Part shown: in pieces, positions 1-12,334 of the stretch
Numbering within the stretch: position 1 is the stretch's first letter
How the letters are laid out: each line of letters starts with the position of its first letter
Origin: Chloroflexota bacterium
GTDB lineage: Bacteria; Chloroflexota; Dormibacteria; Dormibacterales; Dormibacteraceae
Length of the DNA: 57,791 bases
Assembly (NCBI GenBank): GCA_005879945.1
Contig: VBHX01000175.1
Span: forward strand, 1-57,791
Direction: 5' to 3'
Notes under the pieces: generated by a model
Seen by the model: the letters and a program-made list of their open reading frames with translations, nothing else
What the model was told of the DNA's origin: nothing
The model's database searches: none
Made by a program: the position numbers and the translations under genes

Positions 1-297
1 GAGCTGGGACATGCCATCCTGAACCGTGTGCCTGTGAAGCGCCGCCCCCAGCGTCTGCCAGCGTTCGGAGACGCCCGGCCTCGCCGGTCGATCGACGACC
101 AGCAACTCCTTCGCACGGCCGTGACCCCCGAAACGGCGACGCGGATCGACGACGAACAGGTGGATGCCGCTGACCAACCAGGATCGCATCGCATCCCGCG
201 GCAGATGGCGACTCTGGCGCTCATGCTCGGCGAACCTGGTGTCGTGGCCCTGTTCGTCCTGCATGTCATACGCGCGGTCACGTGGCACGACTTTCAT
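1..297 (-). CDS. Truncated ORF at the window edge, unknown function
   Basis: An open frame starts at an ATG at 297 and runs without a stop off the left edge of the window, giving about 99 residues. The visible part is rich in Arg, Asp and His. It has no membrane segment or motif I recognise. The same stretch is also open on the plus strand in two frames, as is common in GC-rich DNA, so coding status is uncertain. No clear ribosome binding site precedes the ATG. I cannot assign a function. The stretch from 298 to 524, up to the end of the next gene, shows nothing I can support. Confidence 0.25.
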   Translation of the reverse strand, partial: MKVVPRDRAYDMQDEQGHDTRFAEHERQSRHLPRDAMRSWLVSGIHLFVVDPRRRFGGHGRAKELLVVDRPARPGVSERWQTLGAALHRHTVQDGMSQL

Positions 298-524
298 GGA
301 ATCTGCTCGATGGACTAGGCCATCAAGACTATCGAGCCTACACCAAGAATGCCAAACTTGCCTACGAGTATTGGGATTGAGCCGTAGCGGTCAACTCACC
401 AAAACCCGTGTAGTGGGTCTCGTATTGCCGCGCGTTAGAGGCGTTAGGGATCGGCTTCGGGTCTTGGTCGGGGCCAGAGCCGGGTTGCGTAGGGGTGGCC
501 GACGTGGGCCACCCCTGCTGGGCT

Positions 525-2033
525 TCAGCTCGATGTTGCGGAGACGATGTCGGTCGGATTGGCGCTCGTCACCGCGACTCCAAACACGGATAGGAATTTA
601 CTGACCGTGTCCGTCAAACCCGTGTAATCGCCGAGGAACCAGCCTCTGCCAGTCGAGAACGGTGCATTCTCGATTGCGAACGGCCCCCCGATCTGCGTTT
701 CGGTCCAGGTTGCAGCGGGGCTCGAGCACGAACTGGTGCACTCGGCAATGAAGAACTTTGTGCTCGATCCGCCGCTTCGGAAGTCGTAGTAAGTCACTCC
801 GAGCGTCCCGCCGGAGGGCCGGAAGTGGACGACGCTGGTGAAGGCTTGGTTGTCACCGACCGTCGTACTGGCGGGGGTCTGATTGACAACAACCGGATTG
901 GACCAGCCGGTGCCGCCATCGGTCGATTCCGAAAGCACGATCTGGTCGTAGTGGAAGGCGCTAAAGCGCGCGTCCATCCAGACCACGAAGAGGTTACCCG
1001 TACCCGGGTCGACGCTGATGTCGGGTATTCCCGCGCCTGCCCTGACCTTGGTTCCGTCATCAGGATTCGTAACGCCGATCACATCGAGCTTCGAGATCTT
1101 GAAGGGGCCCGCCCAGGTGGCGCCGCCATCTTTAGAGATCAGGACAGCCTCCCAGTTCTGGTCCGAGGGCTGGATCCCGGAGCCCTGGCTCAGTTGAAAC
1201 ACGTCGACCAGGGTGTGCGATGCGTCAGGAAGCACCACGATCTGGTTACCGATGGTGAATAGGTTGGCATTGGTCGGCATGATGCTGCGAGGTGTCGACC
1301 AATGAGCACCCGCGTCGCTAGTCATCGAGAGCATGGGCGTTCCGCGAAAGGCAAAGGAGCGATCGGAATTCGGATTGCTCTGACTTTGCGGCAGCGCGAC
1401 CCGGTCCCAGACCACGTACGCAGCCCCGTGGCGGTACGGATCGGCAGTCACCGCTTCCTTGTCGTCGAGGACGAACGTGCTGGATGTGCTGTTGTCAGTT
1501 ATCAGGATCTTCGGGGTGTTCCAGCTATTCCCGTCGGTGGTTGAGGTGCTGACTTGAACTGACGAGATCGTTTCGGCCCCGTTGAGGCCCAGCGCGGCGA
1601 AGTAGGCGACGGTGCCGGTCCCGTCGACATTCGACCCGATGCTCACCCAGGGATCCGAGGCTCGTGGATAAGGCGAGCTGGCATCGCTGCACTGGCTGAA
1701 AGCTGGCTGTTTCGAGGGCATCGGCTCTTTCCAACTTGCGCCACCATCACTGCTCGTCGACGCGAGCACGCCCTTGGCGCCCCCGCCCGACCAGCGGTCT
1801 TGCTGGAAGACGGCGATTGCGTCTGACTTGTTGACGGGATCCGTCGCCACACGCGGCTCCAACTCTGAGTCGGCGGCCACCGTCTGGGAGCCGAATGTCC
1901 CGTAGCCGCAAGAGCTGAACGGGTCACCCGGGGAAACGACCTGCTGACTGGCCGAGGCGGCGCCGGCACCGCCGGCCAACGCGATCAAGCCCGTGCTGAG
2001 GATCCTAGGAGCGTGAACAGCGTCCTTCGCCAC
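525..2033 (-). CDS. Secreted sialidase-fold protein with Asp-box (BNR) repeats
   Basis: A protein of about 502 residues from a GTG start at 2033, which follows an AAGGAGAG ribosome binding site at good spacing. The longer frame back to 2162 has no such site. The N terminus reads as a signal peptide: hydrophobic and Ala/Gly-rich, ending in a SASA-type cleavage region. At least five Asp-box-like motifs of the form S-x-D-G-G-x-x-W recur through the chain, typical of the six-bladed beta-propeller of sialidases and related exported proteins. The catalytic Arg triad and Tyr/Glu of true sialidases were not identified. A glycan-binding or structural propeller is therefore as likely as an enzyme. It stands alone, with no glycan-utilisation genes beside it. 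Confidence 0.7.
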   Translation of the reverse strand: MAKDAVHAPRILSTGLIALAGGAGAASASQQVVSPGDPFSSCGYGTFGSQTVAADSELEPRVATDPVNKSDAIAVFQQDRWSGGGAKGVLASTSSDGGASWKEPMPSKQPAFSQCSDASSPYPRASDPWVSIGSNVDGTGTVAYFAALGLNGAETISSVQVSTSTTDGNSWNTPKILITDNSTSSTFVLDDKEAVTADPYRHGAAYVVWDRVALPQSQSNPNSDRSFAFRGTPMLSMTSDAGAHWSTPRSIMPTNANLFTIGNQIVVLPDASHTLVDVFQLSQGSGIQPSDQNWEAVLISKDGGATWAGPFKISKLDVIGVTNPDDGTKVRAGAGIPDISVDPGTGNLFVVWMDARFSAFHYDQIVLSESTDGGTGWSNPVVVNQTPASTTVGDNQAFTSVVHFRPSGGTLGVTYYDFRSGGSSTKFFIAECTSSCSSPAATWTETQIGGPFAIENAPFSTGRGWFLGDYTGLTDTVSKFLSVFGVAVTSANPTDIVSATSS

Positions 2034-2327
2034 ATGGGCACTCTCCTTGAAAACCGTATTCGCGGCGCGCGAGTCTGGCAGCCGACAGCACGAAGAGTGC
2101 ACTAGGCAGCCAATCATCTGTTTAGCAACGCCGCGGGCAAACGTCAAGCACTTTCCGCTCACACGTGAGGTCGGCGTGCGTGAGCATCAAGGGCAGCTGC
2201 TCAACGATCCCAATCGCCGAGGCGCCGTGTTCACGGTGGCGCTTCCGCCGTTTGGCGGCTGATCCGAAGAGACCGATCCGCCTGCGTCCAGCGTTTCTAG
2301 TGCTGTGACGTGGTGATTACCCGCCAC

Positions 2328-2352
2328 CCCTCTCCCCCCTAAAGGGAGAGGG
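2328..2352. repeat. Palindromic repeat, copy 1
   Basis: Arms CCCTCTCCC (2328-2336) and GGGAGAGGG (2344-2352) are perfectly complementary around a 7-base loop. The stretch CCCCCCTAAA at 2334-2343 recurs inside the uvrD-like gene near 33756-33765. The CCCTCTCC/GGAGAGGG arms recur at 33812-33834. These are best read as copies of one dispersed REP-like palindromic family. It could fold as an RNA hairpin but lacks a downstream T-run, so it is not an obvious intrinsic terminator. Confidence 0.6.
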
Positions 2353-2477
2353 CTGCGTGCTTCTTCCACCGCTAGTCACCTGCCTCCCCCTACTGGGCTG
2401 CAGTCCTACAGCGCGGGCGGTATGCGCATTGCCGCGCCCTCCTTCGAGTAGTACACCGGAGGGCGGAGGGATGCTAA

Positions 2478-2615
2478 ATGGCCATCTTCGGTAGGTTTGC
2501 TGCTCTCGTGTCTTACATCGCTACGCGACGTCGTCTCCACTGGGTAGAGATCTCGGTAGAGCGAGCCTGGAGTCGCGACATGCTCCCGCGGCTCTTCGAC
2601 CTCGGCAATCCTTGA
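2478..2615 (+). CDS. Possible small protein, 45 residues
   Basis: ATG at 2478 lies 7 bases after a GGAGGG sequence, itself part of a longer purine-rich GGAGGGCGGAGGG run. The frame gives a basic, partly amphipathic 45-residue peptide with no recognised domain and no clear membrane helix. It ends just before the stop of the convergent response regulator gene. The ribosome binding site is the only positive evidence, and a chance ORF is quite possible. Confidence 0.2.
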   Translation: MAIFGRFAALVSYIATRRRLHWVEISVERAWSRDMLPRLFDLGNP

Positions 2616-2621
2616 GCCTGA

Positions 2622-3152
2622 TCACGTTTCCACCATCCGGCGGCTGATCGCGGCCGCCAGCTCCTCCAGCTCCACGGGTTTAACAAGGTAGGCACTCGCC
2701 TCGAGACTCTCCGCCAGCGCCCTCGACGCCGCATCCGTCGCGCCCGTGACGATGATCGGTCTGGTCACTCGGAGATCCTGATGCATCCCCGCATCAAGGG
2801 ATTCGAGCAGGCTCAGGTCGAAAACCAAGACCTCCCGAGCCTTGAGGGTTCGAAGCGCAGTGCTGGCATCCGCATCGAACCCGAGGCGTCGCAAGCCGCG
2901 TGCTGTAATTTCCGCCAGCCGCGCATCGTCGTCGAGCACAAGGACCGGACCACGCAGGTGACTCACGTCTTCGACCGCGGCCAGGTGGGCCAGCGCTTCC
3001 CTCACGTCCTCGAGCAACGTTTCAGCTGGGGGCATCGTGCCGTCAACCATCGCCAGCTCTAGCTCGGCCTTCAGACGGGCAAGGGTCGATCGCAGGCGGT
3101 GCAGAGCCGCCGGCAGCTCAGGCTTGCCTGACGAGGCGGTATCCGATCCCAC
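2622..3152 (-). CDS. Response regulator, receiver-only with helical N-terminal region
   Basis: A 176-residue protein. Residues about 1-65 are a charged, probably helical segment. The rest is a receiver domain with an acidic cluster (LDDD), a phosphoacceptor Asp in VFDLSLL, the conserved Thr in IIVTGAT and the Lys in LVKPV, so it should be phosphorylatable. There is no DNA-binding or enzymatic output domain. The ATG lies 35 bases inside the upstream regulator gene, so the two are probably translationally coupled. A single-domain regulator of this kind would act by protein-protein contact, for example as a phosphate sink or adaptor for the neighbouring OmpR-type regulator. The partner kinase is not identifiable. 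Confidence 0.7.
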   Translation of the reverse strand: MGSDTASSGKPELPAALHRLRSTLARLKAELELAMVDGTMPPAETLLEDVREALAHLAAVEDVSHLRGPVLVLDDDARLAEITARGLRRLGFDADASTALRTLKAREVLVFDLSLLESLDAGMHQDLRVTRPIIVTGATDAASRALAESLEASAYLVKPVELEELAAAISRRMVET

Positions 3153-3804
3153 GAACGGTTTCGATCCAGCCGGGTTCCTTCAGGCTGCGGCGCAGCTCGT
3201 ATGCCGCCTGCTCGACGCTGTGCTCGAAACCCTTGTAGCTGCTTCCCCAAACTCGTTCGAGAAGCTCGGCGCGGGTCACCGCTTCGCCTTCGCGCGACGC
3301 GAGGATCTCCAGCATCAGCAGCGGCCGCCGCTCGAGCTTCAATGCAGTCGAGCCGAGAAACGCCTGTCCCTTGCTGACCTCGATTCGCAGGCGGCCCCGG
3401 ACCACGACCCGATGCACCGAAGCTCGTTCCCGCAAAGCGCCTCGCACTCGCGCCAGCAGCACCTCGCGATCGGTCCCTTTCGCGATGTAGTCAAACGCAC
3501 CCCGCTCGATCGCGACGACCTGGTCGGAGGGCGAATGTCGCGCGCCCGTGAGGACTATGACCGGAAACGCAACACGATCAGCGCCCAACCGCAGTTCGTC
3601 CAGCACCTCGGGCGCCTGCATGTCCGGCATCTCGTAGTCGAGCAGCATCAGGTCCGGCGCACTCGACCGAGCGCGCGCAAGCGCCTCGGTGCCACTGCCC
3701 GCGACGTCCACCGCATAGCCGGCACGTCGAAGTGTCTCCGCCGTGATTTCCGCCATGTGTGGCTCATCGTCCACGACGAGAAGTTTCGTGGTCACGCCAC
3801 CCAA
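3118..3804 (-). CDS. OmpR/PhoB-type response regulator
   Basis: A 228-residue two-domain regulator. An N-terminal receiver has the acidic pair VVDDE, phosphoacceptor Asp in LMLLDYEMP and Lys in IAKG, with the usual following Pro replaced by Gly. A C-terminal winged helix runs from about residue 130 and ends in the typical TVRGIGYRL wing. The frame opens with TTG at 3804; a GTG at 3795 is an alternative start. It would bind direct-repeat DNA and regulate transcription after phosphorylation. No membrane histidine kinase lies beside it. The closest kinase, at 4555-5244, is of the HisKA_3 class, which normally pairs with LuxR-type regulators rather than this type. Confidence 0.82.
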   Translation of the reverse strand: MGGVTTKLLVVDDEPHMAEITAETLRRAGYAVDVAGSGTEALARARSSAPDLMLLDYEMPDMQAPEVLDELRLGADRVAFPVIVLTGARHSPSDQVVAIERGAFDYIAKGTDREVLLARVRGALRERASVHRVVVRGRLRIEVSKGQAFLGSTALKLERRPLLMLEILASREGEAVTRAELLERVWGSSYKGFEHSVEQAAYELRRSLKEPGWIETVRGIGYRLVRQA

Positions 3805-3885
3805 TCCCCAAAGCCATTATCGGCAGTTCAGGGTTTCTTGAGGAATCGGTGAACCGCCGCTGAGGCGCGGCGACCGGGACGCCCA

Positions 3886-3891
3886 TAACCT
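3886..3891 (+). promoter_or_regulatory. -10 element of a likely leaderless promoter
   Basis: TAACCT is followed by exactly six bases and then the ATG of the GAF-LuxR gene at 3898. No ribosome binding site lies between. This spacing puts the transcription start at the start codon. No good -35 hexamer is visible. Confidence 0.45.
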
Positions 3892-3897
3892 CGAGCC

Positions 3898-4536
3898 ATG
3901 GGCCAGCTCCCAGACCTCCAAGAAGCCAGGCGCCGGCTGGGACTGGCCCTAGAAGCCCTCTGCCACGACCGTTGGGTGCTCGCCTACCTCCGGGGTGGAC
4001 TACTACAACCAATCGCCGCCTCTGGGATCGCCACCAGCTATCTACAGAGCCGCCCGCTCATGCCGCTTTCGCGGCGAGCGCTCTATGAGAAGCGGCCGCT
4101 GGTGGTGAATTCAGTGATCGAAAACCCAAACCCGTCCAACGGTTACGACTGGGAGCTCGACTGGCCGGCGATTCTCTACGCGCCGGTCGGCGCGATCGGT
4201 CATCGTCCTGTCGGACTCCTGACCGTGGGCTGCCGGCGCGACCACTGGTACACCGAGGCTGACATCGATTACGCCGGGAGCCTCGGAGTGACGCTCGCCC
4301 CGATGGTCGAAGCGCTGCGCCGGCCGTTGGGACGGCTAAACCAGACCGAGAACGAGATTGCCCAGCTGCTCAGCTACGGACTTTCGGAGGCCGAGATTGC
4401 CAAGGCGATGAAGATCCCCGAGCGGCGCGCGAGGGTGCTGGCGGATGAGGTCGCACGCAAGCTCCGAATCGTCAGCCTCGAAGTGGTGCTGTCGTTTCCA
4501 GAGATACCGGTTCGGCGGCGGGAGCTTCGGCTGTGA
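3898..4536 (+). CDS. GAF-domain transcriptional regulator with LuxR-type helix-turn-helix
   Basis: A 212-residue protein. Residues about 1-140 resemble a GAF small-molecule or redox sensing domain, with a central glycine-rich strand and a VGLLTVG-like core strand. Residues about 148-195 match the GerE/LuxR helix-turn-helix pattern (LNQTENEIAQLLSYGLSEAEIAKAM). There is no receiver domain, so it probably senses a ligand directly. It converges with the HisKA_3 kinase at 4555, whose usual partners carry this HTH type, but the lack of a receiver argues against a simple phosphorelay. The mRNA is probably leaderless. Confidence 0.65.
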   Translation: MGQLPDLQEARRRLGLALEALCHDRWVLAYLRGGLLQPIAASGIATSYLQSRPLMPLSRRALYEKRPLVVNSVIENPNPSNGYDWELDWPAILYAPVGAIGHRPVGLLTVGCRRDHWYTEADIDYAGSLGVTLAPMVEALRRPLGRLNQTENEIAQLLSYGLSEAEIAKAMKIPERRARVLADEVARKLRIVSLEVVLSFPEIPVRRRELRL

Positions 4537-4554
4537 CCTGGTAGAGCGGCCGGC

Positions 4555-5244
4555 CTAGTTGGGGCCGAACAAGAACACCGTCGTGCCGCGGCCCTCGGTG
4601 CTCACGACCTCCAATCGGCCGCCGATACCGGCGGCCCGCTCGCGCATTCCGACCAGGCCATAGCCGCCCGATCGCGCTGAGGTGAGGCCACGGCCCTCAT
4701 CGGCAACCTCGATCATGAACGGCCTCGCGGCGAATGCCATCCGGACTCGACAGATCGACGAGCCCGAGTGCCGCCTCACATTGGTGAGCGCCTCCCGCAC
4801 CACCTGGTACACGACCTCACGCTGCTGGGGCGGAAGCAACTCCTCGGTCCCATTGCTCGAGATCTCGACCCGGATGGAGTACAGGCGCGCAAACTCCTCG
4901 GCTTGATTGCGCAGGTCACCCATCAGGCCTTCGGGACCGATTGGCCGCGGTCGCAGCTCAGCCAGCGTCTCACGCACCTGCTTGAGCATCCGCTCCAGGA
5001 TTTCAAAGACGTTGCCGAGCATCTCGTCCGAGCCGCCTTCCTTGCCGAAACCCGGGTGGGCCTCCATGTAGGTCTTGAAAAGGGAGATCGCGGCCGCGAG
5101 GTCCGTGGCGATTCCGTCATGCAGCTCTCGAGCCATGCGCGAGCGCTCGCGATCGACGGCATCCTCTGCGGCTTGACGGGCAGCGCTCCTTACCTCCGCC
5201 AAAGCGTCCGCCGATTCCTGCTCCGACGGGCGTACTTCTTTCAC
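4555..5244 (-). CDS. Cytoplasmic sensor histidine kinase, HisKA_3 (DegS/NarL-partner) class
   Basis: A kinase of about 229 residues. A helical N terminus leads to the dimerisation motif ARELHDGIA, with its phosphorylated His, then an HATPase domain with an N box (EALTNVRRHS) and glycine-rich boxes DEGRGL and GYGLVGMRERA. I place the start at a GTG at 5244 because it overlaps the stop of the preceding membrane gene by four bases (GTGA) and follows a GGAGG sequence. The longer frame to 5334 would overlap by 94 bases. There is no membrane segment, so sensing probably depends on a partner, most simply the coupled one-pass protein. No cognate receiver-LuxR regulator is adjacent. Confidence 0.75.
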   Translation of the reverse strand: MKEVRPSEQESADALAEVRSAARQAAEDAVDRERSRMARELHDGIATDLAAAISLFKTYMEAHPGFGKEGGSDEMLGNVFEILERMLKQVRETLAELRPRPIGPEGLMGDLRNQAEEFARLYSIRVEISSNGTEELLPPQQREVVYQVVREALTNVRRHSGSSICRVRMAFAARPFMIEVADEGRGLTSARSGGYGLVGMRERAAGIGGRLEVVSTEGRGTTVFLFGPN

Positions 5245-5548
5245 CTCGCGGCCATCCTCCGTCGGTACGAGCCCAGCAGGGCGATCACCAGCGGGTGACG
5301 CAGCCAGCGCAGAACACGCCGATATGGGCGCCACAGCACCTTCATCTCTTGGATGGCCTGGCGCAGCCGCTCGACGTCAGCCCGGATCTGGCTGCGCTCG
5401 CTCTCGATGCGCTCAGAGAGAGCGCGCGCCCGCCGTCCCAGCGCCAGGCCCAATATCGCCACCAGAGCCAGTTCGACGACAATGGCCAGCCCGCCTGCCA
5501 CGAGCAGCCAGATGCCAATCGTGCCGAGGAGGTCCTCGGTGGCCGGAG

Positions 5549-5552
<4 letters not shown>
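5241..5552 (-). CDS. Small one-pass membrane protein with coiled coil, probable kinase partner
   Basis: A 103-residue protein from GTG at 5552, which overlaps the gyrA stop by four bases (GTGA). Residues about 8-38 form a hydrophobic transmembrane segment. They are followed by a charged heptad-like stretch (about 40-70) and a basic tail. It ends in a GTGA overlap with the kinase gene. Tight coupling on both sides and the absence of any sensor in the kinase suggest it anchors or controls that kinase. This is inference: the family is not recognised. Co-transcription with gyrA could equally be incidental in this compact genome. Confidence 0.6.
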
Positions 5553-8035
<2,483 letters not shown>

Positions 8036-8036
8036 A

Positions 8037-9287
8037 TCACTCCTCGTACTTCTTCAAGACAACGACGGCGTTGTGCCCTCCGAAACCGAAGCCGTTGGAG
8101 ATCGCAACGCGTACATCCTTGCGTCGAGCGGTGTTGGGTACGTAGTCGAGATTGCATTCTGGGTCCGGGTTCTCGTAGTTGATGGTCGGGTGGATCAGGC
8201 CGCGATTGATTGTCAGCAGAGTCGCGATCGCCTCGACCGCGCCGGCGGCGCCGAGCAGGTGGCCGATCATCGACTTGGTGCTGCTGATCGCCACCTTGTA
8301 GGCGTCTTCTCCGAGGGCGATCTTCAGAGCCTTGGTCTCACCCGCGTCGTTCAGCTGGGTCGAGGTGCCGTGGGCATTGACATAGTCGAGATCCTTCGGC
8401 TCCACACCCGCGTCTCGCAGCGCCAGCTTGATCGCCTGCGCCGGCGCCTCGCCGGTCTCGTCCGGCGCAACCTGGTGAAACGCGTCGCACGTCGTGGCGA
8501 AGCCCAGTACCTCGCCGTATATCCGCGCGCCGCGGGTGATCGCGTGCTCGATCGACTCCAGCACCAGCGTGCCCGCGCCCTCGCCGGGCACGAAGCCGTC
8601 GCGGTCCCGGTCGAACGGACGGCTCGCCTTCTCGGGCGCGTCGTTGCGCGTCGACAGGGCGCGGATGGCGTTGAACGAGGAGATCCCCACCTCGCACAGA
8701 GACGCCTCGGCGCCCCCGGCGAGCATCACGTCCGCGTCGCCGTGTTGAATGATCCTTGTCGCATCGCCCAGCGTGTGGGTGGATGCCGCGCATGCAGTCG
8801 TGACCGTGGTGTTGGGTCCGCGAAGATGAAACGCCATCGCGACCGACGCGGCGGCCATGTTGGGGATGATCATCGGCGCGTACAGCGGGTTCAACCGGCC
8901 CTTGGTCGCATAGGAGATGGCGCCTCCGGTCATCTCGATGAAACCGCCGATGCCGGTCCCCATGTCCACCCCGACGCGAAAGTCGTCCTCCTTCGAGAGG
9001 TCGAGACCCGAGTCCGCGAGCGCCATCGCTGACGCAGCCACAGCCATCTGCGAGAACCGCGCCATCCTCTGCGCCGCCTTGCGATCCATGTATTGCGTCG
9101 GATCGAAGCCGTGCACCTCGCAGGCGAACTTGGTGGTGAGCTTCTCGGTCGAGTAAGAGCCCTCGACCATCCGGGCCGTGCTGCGACCCTCGATCAACCC
9201 GTCCCAGTACTCCTCCAGCGTCTTGCCGAGCGGGTTCACCGTGCCCATTCCAGTGACCACGACACGCACCCGACCGTTCTTCTTCAA
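8037..9287 (-). CDS. fabF: 3-oxoacyl-[acyl-carrier-protein] synthase II
   Basis: A 416-residue condensing enzyme of type II fatty acid synthesis, which extends acyl-ACP with malonyl-ACP in the cytoplasm. The thiolase-fold triad is complete: Cys about 166 in TTACAAST, His about 306 in NAHGTST and His about 343 in [12 protein letters not shown]. The start is TTG at 9287, overlapping the plsX stop (TTGA) behind a GGTGGGG sequence. Its neighbour plsX links it to phospholipid synthesis. The usual companions acpP, fabD, fabG and fabH are absent from this window. Position between plsX and gyrA implies co-transcription with gyrase. Confidence 0.95.
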   Translation of the reverse strand: MKKNGRVRVVVTGMGTVNPLGKTLEEYWDGLIEGRSTARMVEGSYSTEKLTTKFACEVHGFDPTQYMDRKAAQRMARFSQMAVAASAMALADSGLDLSKEDDFRVGVDMGTGIGGFIEMTGGAISYATKGRLNPLYAPMIIPNMAAASVAMAFHLRGPNTTVTTACAASTHTLGDATRIIQHGDADVMLAGGAEASLCEVGISSFNAIRALSTRNDAPEKASRPFDRDRDGFVPGEGAGTLVLESIEHAITRGARIYGEVLGFATTCDAFHQVAPDETGEAPAQAIKLALRDAGVEPKDLDYVNAHGTSTQLNDAGETKALKIALGEDAYKVAISSTKSMIGHLLGAAGAVEAIATLLTINRGLIHPTINYENPDPECNLDYVPNTARRKDVRVAISNGFGFGGHNAVVVLKKYEE

Positions 9288-10258
9288 TTCCCCACCTCAG
9301 CCCGAATCTTACGCACGAGTTGGTTCTCGACCGCTTCCTTCGTCACCCGGATGGCGTTCTTGATGGCGCGCGCGTTTGACCGTCCGTGCGCGACCACCAC
9401 CACCCCGTCGATGCCGAGAAGGGGAGCGCCGCCGAACTCCCGCCAGTCAACGGCGCTGCGCAGGCGCTGCACGCCGTCCCGGATAAGGGCGCCGCCGATC
9501 TTGCCGGTGAGGGTGCGCGGGATCTCCTCGCGCATACTCCGAAAGAGAAACTCCGCCGTGGCCTCGGCCATCTTGATCGCGATGTTGCCGACGAACCCAT
9601 CCGCCACGACCACGTCGGCCTTGCCCGCATAGAGGTCTTTGGGCTCGACGTTACCGATAAATCCCTGCATGGTTCCTTTGAGCCGGCGCGCGGTCTCCTT
9701 GACCCGTTCGTCCCCCTTGCCTTCCTCTTCGCCGTTGCTAAGCAATGCGACCCGAGGCTCGGATCGTCCCATCATCTCGCGCGCGTAAACCGCGCCCATT
9801 AACGCGAACTGGACCATGTACTCGGGCTTCGACTCGACGTTGGCGCCAACGTCGAGGAAATAGGAAAACCCGTTCTTGATGGGCACGATCGAGCCCAGCG
9901 CGGGTCGCTCCACGCCTCGGATTCGGCCCTGGATGAACAGCGCCGTGGCCATGATCGCGCCCGAGTTGCCGGCCGAGATCCATCCGTCGGCCTTGCCCTC
10001 TTTGCATAGGCGCGCGCACACCGCCATCGACGAATCCGGCTTGGAGCGAACGGCCTGGGCTGGGTGGTCGTCCATGGCGATGATCTGTGTGGACGGAACC
10101 AGCCGCAGGCGCGGATGGTTGTCCAGCAAGGGCTGCACGATCGCCGGCGAGCCGACCACCGACACCTCGATCCCGTACTCGGCTGCGGCCTGCGCTGCGC
10201 CTTGCAGCACCTGCGCCGGCGCATGGTCGCCGCCCATGGCATCGACTGCTATGCGCAT
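9284..10258 (-). CDS. plsX: Phosphate acyltransferase PlsX
   Basis: A 324-residue enzyme that converts acyl-ACP to acyl-phosphate, the acyl donor for PlsY in phosphatidic acid synthesis. It is peripheral to the inner face of the membrane. The N terminus has the family signature IAVDAMGGDHAP, and the length matches the family. Further conserved stretches include SAGNSGA and DGFVGNI. It starts at ATG 10258, 15 bases after gyrB, and overlaps fabF by four bases. In many bacteria plsX sits with rpmF, fabH, fabD and acpP; here it is between gyrB and fabF. Confidence 0.96.
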   Translation of the reverse strand: MRIAVDAMGGDHAPAQVLQGAAQAAAEYGIEVSVVGSPAIVQPLLDNHPRLRLVPSTQIIAMDDHPAQAVRSKPDSSMAVCARLCKEGKADGWISAGNSGAIMATALFIQGRIRGVERPALGSIVPIKNGFSYFLDVGANVESKPEYMVQFALMGAVYAREMMGRSEPRVALLSNGEEEGKGDERVKETARRLKGTMQGFIGNVEPKDLYAGKADVVVADGFVGNIAIKMAEATAEFLFRSMREEIPRTLTGKIGGALIRDGVQRLRSAVDWREFGGAPLLGIDGVVVVAHGRSNARAIKNAIRVTKEAVENQLVRKIRAEVGN

Positions 10259-10273
10259 TGTTGAACCGCCCCG

Positions 10274-12265
<1,992 letters not shown>

Positions 12266-12313
12266 CTACTGGGCGGAGTTTCAGGATTTAAATTTTACCG
12301 GATTTCGAGTTCG

Positions 12314-12334
12314 AAAATGGCCTTCGGGAGGCCC
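12314..12334 (-). terminator. Probable intrinsic terminator of the gcv operon
   Basis: Directly after the gcvPB stop, the minus strand reads a GGCCT/AGGCC hairpin with a 5-base loop (12319-12333) followed by ATTTT. The stem is short and the T-run weak, but the position at the end of a five-gene run and in front of the next promoter fits a terminator. Confidence 0.5.

Larger units (their letters stand above)
2034..2621. other. Intergenic stretch with one palindrome and one doubtful small ORF
   Basis: About 590 bases between the secreted propeller gene and the response regulator pair. Its only clear structure is the perfect 9-bp inverted repeat at 2328-2352. A short plus-strand ORF at 2478-2615 is listed separately. 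No RNA gene, promoter pair or terminator could be recognised. It is less compact than the rest of the window. Confidence 0.5.
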
